Source: Candidatus Hinthialibacter antarcticus
GTDB taxonomy: Bacteria > Hinthialibacterota > Hinthialibacteria > Hinthialibacterales > Hinthialibacteraceae
Assembly: GCA_030765645.1 (NCBI GenBank)
Contig: JAVCCE010000005.1
Span: 1-46,605, forward strand
DNA: 46,605 bases
Direction: 5' to 3'
In this document: positions 26,918 through 34,976 of the stretch, in pieces
Numbering within the stretch: the first letter of the stretch is position 1
Layout: each line of letters starts with the position of its first letter
Position numbers and translations under genes: made by a program
The notes under the pieces: generated by a model
Told to the model about the DNA's origin: nothing
The model's input: the letters and a program-made list of their open reading frames with translations, nothing else
Database searches by the model: none

Positions 26918-28192
26918 TCACCAGCGAAGCATCAAGCCAAATACGACGCCGTGCTTCGTCCAGATTTGGTCCAGATCATAATAGGTATAGCCAACATAGG
27001 CGCCGAGTTGATCGCTAAAATAGTGTTGGGCGCGGATTTCAAAAAACGCCGTATCCACCGTCTGCAAGACAGGCCCCGCCGCAATCGCGATCACTTCTTC
27101 GCCGATCCCGCCGGACGCTTCGAGAAAACTATCGTCATTCAAATAATAGCGGGCGGTCAGTGCTGTGGTGTTGAGGACGTGATTGCCAGACGTGGTAAAC
27201 GATTCCGCAACGCGCACATAAAACGGCCCGATGTATTTGCCGAAACCGACGCCGAAAATGTCAACATCATCAGTCGCAAAATTCATCCGCCGATAGTTCG
27301 CCGAGACTTCCCAGGTTTCATACAACGACTGAAATACTTCGATGCGAATATCCGTCTGCGGCAAGAAATCCACATCGCTGGCAATTTGAAATGAAAGGTT
27401 TCCGTAGGCGCCTTCCCATAAATCCAGATAGCCGTCGAACTTGAGCGCTTCGTCTTCCTGATGGTAGCGATGGTACCGGGTTCCCTGCAACGTGATCGAA
27501 CCCTGGTCAAACTTACGTTGCACTTCGAGTGAATACTGATGCCAGTCTGAACGCGGCCCGCTCAGCGAATCAAAGGCGTAACGCAGCGCGGCCTGCCATT
27601 GGCGTTTTTCATCAATGCGATCAAGAATGGCCTGAACGTCATTCTCAGAAGCGCCGCGTTCTTTCGCAGAGAGCGCATCGGCTTTCGCCAGGTCTTCGTC
27701 TCCCATTGCGGCGTACGCTTTCGCTCTTGCGGACAGCGGTTCATACGCGTCAGGATTCAGCGCCGCCCATTTTGAATAGGCTTCGACGGCGGCCTCATAT
27801 TGCTTCGACCATAAATAGACGTTGCCTAAGGCAGACCAAGCGTCGGCATATTCCGGGACGGCGTCTACGACTTGCACCAAGTCGGATTGCGCATCGCCGT
27901 AGCGTTTCATCCACCCATAGAGAATTCCGCGCAGCAACCTGACATCGTGGTTGTCGCTATTTTTGTCCAGCAACTGGCTATAGATAGATTCAGATTCATC
28001 ATACTGACCCGATGCGGAAAATGCGCGCGCGAGACCAACTTGTGCGTCGTATAAATCCGGCTCCGCCTTAAGCGCACTTTGGTAGAGTTCAATTGCGGCT
28101 TGGTACGATTGCGCTTCCATCGCCTGTTTTGCTGATTGAAGTGAGTCAGTCGGTTGAGCGCAAATTACGATAAAGAATAATGTCGCAATCAT
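26918..28192 (-). CDS. TPR protein with C-terminal outer-membrane beta-barrel (YaiO-like)
   Basis: A protein of 424 residues. The N-terminal half carries about five TPR units (LQSAKQAMEAQSYQAAIELY onward, roughly 15-180). The C-terminal half (about 200-424) is rich in alternating aromatic/polar strands (WHQYSLEVQRKF, YLNDDSFLEASGG, AFFEIRAQHYFSDQLGAYVGYTYYD) and ends in LMLRW, a C-terminal aromatic typical of barrel proteins. This TPR-plus-barrel layout is like YaiO and PgaA, the outer-membrane part of polysaccharide export systems. The signal sequence is short and lacks early charge. It stands between GntP (42 nt upstream) and the sulfatase. A PgaC-like glycosyltransferase lies about 5 kb upstream on the same strand. 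Confidence 0.78.
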   Translation of the reverse strand: MIATLFFIVICAQPTDSLQSAKQAMEAQSYQAAIELYQSALKAEPDLYDAQVGLARAFSASGQYDESESIYSQLLDKNSDNHDVRLLRGILYGWMKRYGDAQSDLVQVVDAVPEYADAWSALGNVYLWSKQYEAAVEAYSKWAALNPDAYEPLSARAKAYAAMGDEDLAKADALSAKERGASENDVQAILDRIDEKRQWQAALRYAFDSLSGPRSDWHQYSLEVQRKFDQGSITLQGTRYHRYHQEDEALKFDGYLDLWEGAYGNLSFQIASDVDFLPQTDIRIEVFQSLYETWEVSANYRRMNFATDDVDIFGVGFGKYIGPFYVRVAESFTTSGNHVLNTTALTARYYLNDDSFLEASGGIGEEVIAIAAGPVLQTVDTAFFEIRAQHYFSDQLGAYVGYTYYDLDQIWTKHGVVFGLMLRW

Positions 28193-28234
28193 TTCAGGCT
28201 TCCATTCAATGAGATTTCATTCATAAGATGATTT

Positions 28235-29569
28235 TCATCCAAATACGTTTGACAACAGCCAAACGCATACGCCAGCGGCAAGCGCCTGCACAACGCTACC
28301 GATGGAATGCAGTTTATATCCAGTCTTAGCGTCCATGCGTGAAAATTGCGTCACCACCCAAAAATAACTATCGTTCGCGTGAGAAACGCACATGGACCCC
28401 GCCCCAATGGCAACCACCGTCAATGCGATTTGGTTGGGCGTTGTGAACCCGAGCGAGTTCATCATCGAACTGAGTATTGTCGCTGTGGTGATGATTGCTA
28501 CGGTTGAGGAGCCTTGGGCGGTCTTAATCGCAGCCGCTAAAACAAACGGCAGCCAGACCCCCAACTCCCACTGCGACAGCGGGCCGCTGACCGCATCAGC
28601 AACGCCGGAGTTTTGCAGCACTTTACCAAATGAACCGCCCGCGCCAGTAATCAAGATAATCATCGCAGCGTTATTCAATCCTTGCCCGATCCAGCTGTTG
28701 CTAACGCTCCATGCGCGGGTTAGCGTCATGGCGAGCGCGACGCCGATCATCAATGCGACCACCGGGCTTCCTAAAAAAATGAAGCCGTCGCGTACTGCGC
28801 CTGCGCCAAGCGGTTCGGTCGGATATTTTGCGATGGATTGCATGACGATCAATGCGATTGGAACCAAAATCGGCAGAATGGAATGAAGAGCAGACGGCGC
28901 CGATTGTACAATAGATAAAATTTCGTCTTCGCTATGTTCAGGGTCAGGGTCAATTGAAATCCGAGATGCAATGTTGACCGCAAACAACCACCCCGCCAGT
29001 AATGCAACCGCGCTGACCGGCAAACCAAATAGAATCACCAACCCTAAATCAGCGTTCAATAATCCCGCTGCAGCGATTGGCCCCGGCGTTGGAGGAACCA
29101 TAGTATGCGTCGCGTAGAGGCCAAGCGCCAATGCGACGGAGCCAGCGGCGAGGCTCACGCCGCCGCGCTTGCACAACGCTTTATTTAGCGGCGATAGAAT
29201 CACAAAGCCGGAGTCGCAAAAAACAGGGACGGAAACAACATAGCCAACCAGCCCCATCGCCAGCGGCGCATTGTTGCGTCCCGTGATTTTCAAAACGCTT
29301 TCAGCCAATGCGTAAGCGCCGCCGGATTTTTCCAGATAGACGCCGATGATGGTCCCCGCAGCGATCACGATGCCAATGTTGCCCAGGGTCCCGCCAAAAC
29401 CGTTGTTGATTGACGCGACCACGTCCGCTGCAGGCATTCCAACGGCTAATCCATATCCAAATGCGGCCAAGAGCAGCGCGAGAAATGGATGCAACCGCAA
29501 CCATGCCGTCGAGAGGATAATAAATAAGACGGCGCCAAGTAGTAGGTAAATTGCTGTCATTGTCCCCAT
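28235..29569 (-). CDS. GntP family permease (gluconate/sugar-acid transporter)
   Basis: A protein of 444 residues, normal for GntP. It is almost entirely hydrophobic, with about 12 predicted helices. Markers are GFGGTLGNIGIVIAAGTIIG, FCDSGFVILSPLNKAL, ATHTMVPPTPGPIAAAG and GAGGSFGKVLQNSG. Members are proton symporters for gluconate, idonate, fructuronate or related sugar acids. The start is uncertain between the ATG at 29569 and that at 29560. As the first gene of the run GntP, YaiO-like, sulfatase, fucosidase, it probably imports a product of that catabolism (inference). Confidence 0.92.
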   Translation of the reverse strand: MGTMTAIYLLLGAVLFIILSTAWLRLHPFLALLLAAFGYGLAVGMPAADVVASINNGFGGTLGNIGIVIAAGTIIGVYLEKSGGAYALAESVLKITGRNNAPLAMGLVGYVVSVPVFCDSGFVILSPLNKALCKRGGVSLAAGSVALALGLYATHTMVPPTPGPIAAAGLLNADLGLVILFGLPVSAVALLAGWLFAVNIASRISIDPDPEHSEDEILSIVQSAPSALHSILPILVPIALIVMQSIAKYPTEPLGAGAVRDGFIFLGSPVVALMIGVALAMTLTRAWSVSNSWIGQGLNNAAMIILITGAGGSFGKVLQNSGVADAVSGPLSQWELGVWLPFVLAAAIKTAQGSSTVAIITTATILSSMMNSLGFTTPNQIALTVVAIGAGSMCVSHANDSYFWVVTQFSRMDAKTGYKLHSIGSVVQALAAGVCVWLLSNVFG

Positions 29570-29607
29570 CCAATATATCGTTCAGTATATCCGCATTATA
29601 CAAAATT

Positions 29608-29825
29608 TTGGGTTCATCCGGTAAGTGAGTACTTGCATTGATGGATGGTCGTGATTTTGATTATGAAAACGTATCCCGGCGCATCAAAAATTGACAAACC
29701 AAATCAGGCATGGGTGCAACTCAGGAAGCGCCTGTGCATAAGGGCCTGAAAGCCCGCACTGAAGCGAGCAGAGCTGTACCCATACCACATGCAGCAAAAT
29801 CTCAATTCAATTTATAAAATAAAGT
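29608..29825 (+). repeat. Dispersed inverted-repeat element, copy B (80-bp core 29707-29786)
   Basis: The core 29707-29786 is bounded by GGCATGGGTGCAACTC and GAGCTGTACCCATACC (imperfect inverted repeats), with an inner GGGC-CTGAAA-GCCC hairpin. It has the same orientation as the copy at 31751-31830, and the two flank the FAD oxidoreductase gene. Upstream, from about 29608, it matches copy A over about 95 bp (GTGAGTAC, TTGATGGATGG and ATCAAAAATTGACAAACC blocks). It occupies most of the 353-nt gap between the divergent GntP and FAD oxidoreductase genes. Confidence 0.8.
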
Positions 29826-29922
29826 ATCCAATTTACGGAAGAACAAAATTTTGAGAATTGAGAGAGACGGCTATAATTCATCCTCAACTTGAATTGAATC
29901 TCACAAACAGAAAGCGCTTGTT

Positions 29923-31614
29923 ATGAAACGACGATCTTTTATTCAATCTTCAGCCATCGCCGCATCTCCGTTTATACTGCCTGCCGCCATACGGTCCGCT
30001 GCGGCAATACCCAATGAATACGCGGCGGACGTGGTAATTGTCGGCGGCGGGCTTGGCGGATGCGCAGCGGCGTTGTCGGCGTTAAAAAACGGATTGCGCG
30101 TAGTGATGACCGAAGAAACCGATTGGATTGGCGGTCAGCCGACGTCGCAAGCGGTCCCGTTTGACGAACATCCCTGGATCGAACAGTTCGGCGCGCCGCG
30201 CAGTTACCGCGAATTACGGACCGGCATCCGCGACTATTACAAACGCAACTACCCGCTGACCGCCGCCAAGATGCGCGATGCGAACCTAAACCCCGGCAAT
30301 GGCTGGGTAAGCCGCATTGGCTGCGAACCCAAAGCCGTATTGGCGGTCTTACAAAATTTATTCGCTCCCTACTTGAGCAGTCGCCAATTGGCGCTTTTGC
30401 TTGAGCATCGCCCTGTCACGGCTGAGATGGACGGCGACCGCGTCGCTTCCGTCATCATGCACGATGTTCGCAACAACCATCAAACTACGCTCACCGCGCC
30501 CTACTTCATTGACGCGACGGAACTCGGCGACCTCTTGCCGTTAACCAATACGGAATACGTCACGGGGTTTGAAGCGCAGTCGGACACGGGCGAAGAACTG
30601 GCGCCGTCTGAAGCCCAGCCAGACAACATGCAAGCAGCGACTTGGTGCTTTGTGATAGATTACCTGAAGGACGAAGATCATACCATTGAAAAGCCGGAAC
30701 AGTATAACATTTGGAGAGACTACGTCCCGCAGTTGACACCGCCCTGGCCGGGCAAACTGTTAAGTTTCACCTACTCTGCCCCGAATGGCCCAAGCAATGC
30801 GCGTACGCTTGGCTTTGATCCAACAGGCGACACGATGGGTTGGTTTAATTACCGCCGCATTATCGACGACGCCAACTTTACGCCGGGCGCCTATCCCGGA
30901 GACGCCGCCGTCGTAAACTGGCCGCAAAATGATTATCTCGAAGGCAACCTGTTTGACGTTTCAGAAGAAGAACGCAAGAAGCATTGGAGCGGCGCACAAC
31001 AGCTTTCGCTCTCGTTATTATATTGGCTGCAAACCGAAGCGCCGCGTCCTGACGGCGGGGTCGGATGGTCGGGGCTGCGCTTGCGCGGCGACATGACGGG
31101 AACCTCTCACGGACTCGCGAAGTATCCCTACATTCGTGAAGCGCGGCGCATCCGCGCAGAATTCACGGTCGTCGCCGAACATGTCTGGGCGGAACCGCTC
31201 AGCAAAGCCCAAAAAGTCCCGCTGCATGATGCAAAGGCGGAATCGTTTTATGACAGCGTCGGCGTCGGCAGTTACCGCATCGACCTCCACCCATCAACCG
31301 GCGGCGACAATTATGTCGATATCCCGACATGCCCGTTTCAAATTCCATTGGGCGCGTTGATCCCCAAGCGCGTTGAAAATTTGGTTCCCGCTTGCAAGAA
31401 CATCGGCACGACCCATCTCACCAATGGGACCTACCGTCTGCACCCAGTCGAATGGAACATTGGAGAATCAGCGGGGGCATTGGTCGCGTATTGCTTGAAC
31501 AAAAAAGAACCGCCGCGCGGCGTACGCAACAAAGAGACGTTATTGAAAGAGTTTCAATCGAAACTACGCGCGCAAGGCGTCGAGTTGGAATGGCCAAGCA
31601 TTCGAGTGAGATAA
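29923..31614 (+). CDS. FAD-dependent oxidoreductase, exported (FAD_oxidored family)
   Basis: A protein of 563 residues. A Tat-like leader (MKRRSFIQSSAIAASPFILP) is followed at about 36 by the FAD-binding fold VVIVGGGLGGCAAALSAL and EETDWIGGQPTSQ. FIDATELGDLLPLT and the C-terminal GTTHLTNGTYRLHPVEWNIGESAGAL match the family that also carries xanthan-lyase-like and other sugar-linked domains in Planctomycetes and Bacteroidetes. Its substrate is unknown. AGAAAG lies upstream of the ATG. It is monocistronic, with the 80-bp element on both sides in direct orientation. Confidence 0.88.
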   Translation: MKRRSFIQSSAIAASPFILPAAIRSAAAIPNEYAADVVIVGGGLGGCAAALSALKNGLRVVMTEETDWIGGQPTSQAVPFDEHPWIEQFGAPRSYRELRTGIRDYYKRNYPLTAAKMRDANLNPGNGWVSRIGCEPKAVLAVLQNLFAPYLSSRQLALLLEHRPVTAEMDGDRVASVIMHDVRNNHQTTLTAPYFIDATELGDLLPLTNTEYVTGFEAQSDTGEELAPSEAQPDNMQAATWCFVIDYLKDEDHTIEKPEQYNIWRDYVPQLTPPWPGKLLSFTYSAPNGPSNARTLGFDPTGDTMGWFNYRRIIDDANFTPGAYPGDAAVVNWPQNDYLEGNLFDVSEEERKKHWSGAQQLSLSLLYWLQTEAPRPDGGVGWSGLRLRGDMTGTSHGLAKYPYIREARRIRAEFTVVAEHVWAEPLSKAQKVPLHDAKAESFYDSVGVGSYRIDLHPSTGGDNYVDIPTCPFQIPLGALIPKRVENLVPACKNIGTTHLTNGTYRLHPVEWNIGESAGALVAYCLNKKEPPRGVRNKETLLKEFQSKLRAQGVELEWPSIRVR

Positions 31615-31650
31615 TTTTTCGCCTTTGTATTTGGCGTGCATTCCCGTAGG

Positions 31651-31684
31651 AGCCCCCCTCAAAAAAAGAGTGGGGAGGCTTTTA
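31651..31684 (+). terminator. Candidate terminator of the FAD oxidoreductase gene
   Basis: AGCCCCCCTC pairs imperfectly with GAGTGGGGAGGCT across an A-rich loop and is followed by TTTT, 37 nt after the stop. The stem has a mismatch, so the call is moderate. Confidence 0.5.
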
Positions 31685-31750
31685 AAGCCATCTCAATAAT
31701 TTTTAGTTCGAATTTCGTTTTCATTTATATAAAGACAGATAACCTATTCA

Positions 31751-31830
31751 GGCATGGGGGCGACTCTGGGAGCGCCTGTGCATAAGGGCCTGAAAGCCCG
31801 CACTGAAGCGAGCAGAGTTGTACCCATGCC
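31751..31830 (+). repeat. Dispersed inverted-repeat element, copy C
   Basis: An 80-bp copy of the element seen at 21619 and 29707, bounded by GGCATGGGGGCGACTC and GAGTTGTACCCATGCC. It differs from copy B at few positions in the core, but its flanks do not match the flanks shared by A and B. It lies in the 416-nt gap between the FAD oxidoreductase and CHRD genes, where no gene is seen. Confidence 0.85.
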
Positions 31831-31974
31831 TGAAAACATTAATGATTCAATTGTTTGTGATGGTTTCGAGTAATACGTGCGGTTTGATTTTTACAACTGC
31901 GTCTATCGCTGAATCGCTGGTCCGCCGTAGCCGATACGGGCGCGCTTAACGCAAGTATTTTTTCAAACACTCTA

Positions 31975-32008
31975 ATAAAAGAAGGCGTCTCGATTGAGAC
32001 GCCTTCTT
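31975..32008 (-). terminator. Rho-independent terminator of the CHRD gene
   Basis: On the minus strand AAGAAGGCGTCTC and GAGACGCCTTCTT form a perfect 13-bp stem around AATC, then run into TTTTATTAG. The stem starts 22 nt past the CHRD stop codon. Confidence 0.9.
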
Positions 32009-32030
32009 GATATACGTATTTTTTGGTGAA

Positions 32031-33170
32031 CTAGCGGTAGATAAACCATCCATCAACCGCAGAGGCAACCGGAAACTCGGCGTCATATTCCACTTGACCG
32101 CGAATTTCACCGGCAGGGTTCGCCGATGTATGAACATTGATATACGCCTGTTCGGCGAGGATCAGTTTGAGATGGTCTTCCGACAGCGCTGCTTCGCCGC
32201 TGGTTTCCGTCGAAAACGCTTGCGAGATTGCAATCAACACGCCGCCCGATTCACTGGCCCCGCCCTCATGAAAATGCGACGCAGTAATGTTGTCTAACCC
32301 AGTGACGGTTAGCGTCCAACTGATTAATGACCAGTCGTTGCTGATTGAAATCGACGCCGCACCCACGCCTGAAGAGTCGATTGGCGTCGGTTGTTTTGCG
32401 CCCGACAACTCAGATTTGAACGCGTAGGGTTCATCTGTAATTTGCCCGCGAATTTCACCGCCGGGGTTCTCGCTGGTATGAACATTCACGTAGAGCGAGC
32501 CATTGGCGAGGCGCTCTGCGTCAGCGGTGTCAATCGTTATCGTACCTGACGACTGCCCGCTCATGGGCGCGTCGAGCGGATACACAACCCCGCCGTCTTG
32601 CCCGGCAACGCCGTCATGGATATGCGCAGCCGTCACGCCGTCGAGGTCAAAGACCTGTAAAATGTAATCCAAGTCGGTTCCATTCGGCTGCAAACGAAAC
32701 ATTGCTACGCCCCGGCCTTGCGATGAAATGGGGCTAGTTAGATTTTGGCTATGCAAGGTTGCAACAAATCCTTCAGCCGACGCCTGCACCGGAGGGATGG
32801 AACTGAGCGCACCGGGATTGCTCACATTGGCTGAGACTCCCGGGCTGGGATCGCCCTGTTCCCATGCTCCAGCCGGATCGCCCAACTCTTCGCCGTTGGT
32901 AAAACCGTCTCCATCTGAATCAAGTTCCGCCAGATCAGGCGACCAGAAATTGGTGCTGCTTGAAGACAAAAAGGTCAATACATCTTCACCAAACGGCGTG
33001 CGCGGACCGCCGCCGCCTGCGCTGATATGGCAATTGGCGCAATTAAACACAGACCCGTTTGGAATTAATCCAGGCCGCTCAGGCCGCGCTTCTGCATGAA
33101 ACGAAAGAGCAACGAACAATAATCCAAAAACAATGCTCCAAATTGATAAAGTAAATCTCCGGTTTAACAT
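32031..33170 (-). CDS. Secreted protein with one CxxCH motif and two CHRD domains
   Basis: A protein of 379 residues. A signal peptide (about 1-28) is followed by a short region with CANCH near residue 44, a c-type heme attachment motif, and an EF-hand-like loop DSDGDGFTNGEELG (about 83-96). Two CHRD domains follow (about 130-250 and 255-370); each ends in the family signature NVHTSxNPxGEIRGQ. CHRD domains were named from animal chordin and occur in many secreted bacterial proteins with unknown ligands. The ATG has GGGAGA 6 nt upstream. The C-terminus GWFIYR is short and has no sorting signal. Confidence 0.88.
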   Translation of the reverse strand: MLNRRFTLSIWSIVFGLLFVALSFHAEARPERPGLIPNGSVFNCANCHISAGGGGPRTPFGEDVLTFLSSSSTNFWSPDLAELDSDGDGFTNGEELGDPAGAWEQGDPSPGVSANVSNPGALSSIPPVQASAEGFVATLHSQNLTSPISSQGRGVAMFRLQPNGTDLDYILQVFDLDGVTAAHIHDGVAGQDGGVVYPLDAPMSGQSSGTITIDTADAERLANGSLYVNVHTSENPGGEIRGQITDEPYAFKSELSGAKQPTPIDSSGVGAASISISNDWSLISWTLTVTGLDNITASHFHEGGASESGGVLIAISQAFSTETSGEAALSEDHLKLILAEQAYINVHTSANPAGEIRGQVEYDAEFPVASAVDGWFIYR

Positions 33171-33351
33171 AAACCGTCTCCCTTCATTGAGAAAAAAATG
33201 GTGTTCTTAAACGAGCCGTTCGATTGTGATCGGTGCAGAAAAACCAAAGATACGAGTTAAACAAACCCAGTAAATTAATTATACTGATTTAGTATACAAC
33301 GATAATACAGATATGCCTAAATTTGTTTTGACGGATTGAATCAACGGAGAG

Positions 33352-34782
33352 TTATTTTTTTGGTTGAAAGCCTTTTCGTTCCATTTTGCCCCACCCTTTT
33401 TGTCTGAAAATTGCACCGACAAAACCTTTAAAACGCCAGTAGGAATTGAGTTGGCGATATCCGACGCCTTCAATGACAGACAACAAAAACAAGCGAATTA
33501 AATCACGGAAGCGGCGATAGCGGCGGAACGATAATTCTTCGAGCGCAATCGCTGCAAGCGACAACGCAATCCCTAAAACAATCGCCGCCATGAGAAAACA
33601 CACGATAAATAACCAGGAGGCCTGTCCCAAAACAATGGTTAGAAGAAAACTGACATAGCCAAAAAATTCGATCGCCGGGCCTAATCCTTCCAGCAAGCAA
33701 AAATACGGAAATGCAATCAAGCCAATGCGCCCATAACGCGGATTGAACAACATTTTGAGATGATGAAAGGTGACTTCATTCAGCCCGCGCTGCCAACGGT
33801 CGCGCTGACGGCCAAGCACCTTCATCGACTCGGGGCACTCCGTCCACGCTACGGGATCAGGCACATACGCCACTCGATAGGGAATACGATTTTCATAGCA
33901 ATGGCGATGTAAGTGAACGACCAGTTCGATGTCTTCGCCAACCGTTTCAAACCCCGTAAACTTTGATGAGTAGCCACCCACGTCAACAACCGTTGAGCGT
34001 CGAAAGAGACCGAACGCGCCTGAAATAATGAAGGTCGCGTTGAGAGCGTCCCACCCCATACGTCCGGCGAGGAAAGCGCGCAGATATTCCAACACTTGAA
34101 ATTGCGCCCAGATATTACTTGGCAGCCGAACATCCGTCACGATACCCGCTTCGACTGTGCATCCATTCGCGATGCGGATAATTCCGCCCGCCGCGACGGT
34201 GCGCGACTCTTCTAGAAACGGACGCACGATGCGCATCAACGCTTCCGGCTCGAGTAAACTGTCGGCGTCCATCGCGCAAAACAATGGCGTCCGGCAAAAG
34301 TTGACGCCGACGTTGAGGGCGTCGGCCTTGCCGCCGTTTTCTTTGTCGATCACCCACAAGGCAGGGTTGCGCTTGCTTCGGTAGACGCCGCGTATCGCAG
34401 CGGTCGCAATCTCAGCGGTTGGCGCGCGCGCCGCCGGGACGAGATGAAACGCCTCTTTCAGGCGCTCTAAGGTTTTGTCTTTGGAACCGTCGTTAATCAA
34501 CAGCATTTCATATTCGGGATAGCGCAGCGTCAGCAGCGAACGGGTCGATTCAACGCAGGTCGCCTCTTCGTTATAAGCAGGCGCAAACAAGGTAATCGGC
34601 GGCGCCCCGCCGGATGCAATCAAGTCGTCAACGTCGAACGAACGCAAGCGACGCGCATAGCGGCGCAACGAACGAAACGCCATTACACTCGTCGCGAAAT
34701 AGACAATGTTCAGCGCAATAAAATAAACCAGCACCACCCAGTTGAATCCATGTATGAGGCGCCATAGCCAGACTTCGATCAT
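33352..34782 (-). CDS. Membrane glycosyltransferase family 2 (BcsA/PgaC-like polysaccharide synthase)
   Basis: A protein of 476 residues. One TM helix at about 15-37 precedes the GT2 domain: ITLFAPAYNEEA, MLLINDGSKDKT (first Asp), NGGKADALN, CAMDADS (DxD), FETVGEDIEL (TED-like base) and QRDRWQRG (QxxRW). Three or more TM helices follow from about 335. This is the plan of processive beta-glycan synthases such as cellulose or poly-GlcNAc synthase, which polymerise a nucleotide sugar and export it across the inner membrane. No PilZ domain is attached. Its ATG overlaps the TGA of the HEAT gene tail (ATGA), placing it last in a four-gene overlapping operon. Confidence 0.9.
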   Translation of the reverse strand: MIEVWLWRLIHGFNWVVLVYFIALNIVYFATSVMAFRSLRRYARRLRSFDVDDLIASGGAPPITLFAPAYNEEATCVESTRSLLTLRYPEYEMLLINDGSKDKTLERLKEAFHLVPAARAPTAEIATAAIRGVYRSKRNPALWVIDKENGGKADALNVGVNFCRTPLFCAMDADSLLEPEALMRIVRPFLEESRTVAAGGIIRIANGCTVEAGIVTDVRLPSNIWAQFQVLEYLRAFLAGRMGWDALNATFIISGAFGLFRRSTVVDVGGYSSKFTGFETVGEDIELVVHLHRHCYENRIPYRVAYVPDPVAWTECPESMKVLGRQRDRWQRGLNEVTFHHLKMLFNPRYGRIGLIAFPYFCLLEGLGPAIEFFGYVSFLLTIVLGQASWLFIVCFLMAAIVLGIALSLAAIALEELSFRRYRRFRDLIRLFLLSVIEGVGYRQLNSYWRFKGFVGAIFRQKGWGKMERKGFQPKK

Positions 34783-34976
34783 TCTTCTTCCTCGCTTAAG
34801 ACTTGCAAGGCCAACTCATGGCGCGCATGTCCGCTCTTGCTTAAATCTTCCAGGACAGACGCGGCCCCCAAGTGCTTCAAGCCCCACGCCGCGTGGATCG
34901 ACACCCAGGGCGATGGATCAAAAAATGCAGACGTTAGACGTTGGATATCGGCTTCATCGCCGAGAAATCCTAGATG
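34779..34976 (-). pseudogene. Out-of-frame C-terminal piece of the HEAT protein
   Basis: This stretch of 65 codons plus a stop has no start of its own and continues the HEAT solenoid after the frame change. It reads HLGFLGDEADIQRLTSAF, then HAAWGLKHLGAASVLEDL, another HEAT repeat, and ends in SEEEE. It restores the ATGA overlap with the glycosyltransferase gene, which supports it being the original 3' end. No slippery heptamer is evident, so mutation or a sequencing error fits better than programmed frameshifting. Confidence 0.8.

Noticed and set aside
26849-27394. A 181-residue plus-strand frame opposite the TPR/barrel gene
   Set aside because: It is the mirror frame of a well-supported gene and shows no domain or ribosome site.
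29707-31830. Direct repeats around the FAD oxidoreductase gene considered as a composite transposon
   Set aside because: Each repeat is only 80 bp with no transposase, and a third, inverted copy lies elsewhere; a dispersed small repeat family explains them better.
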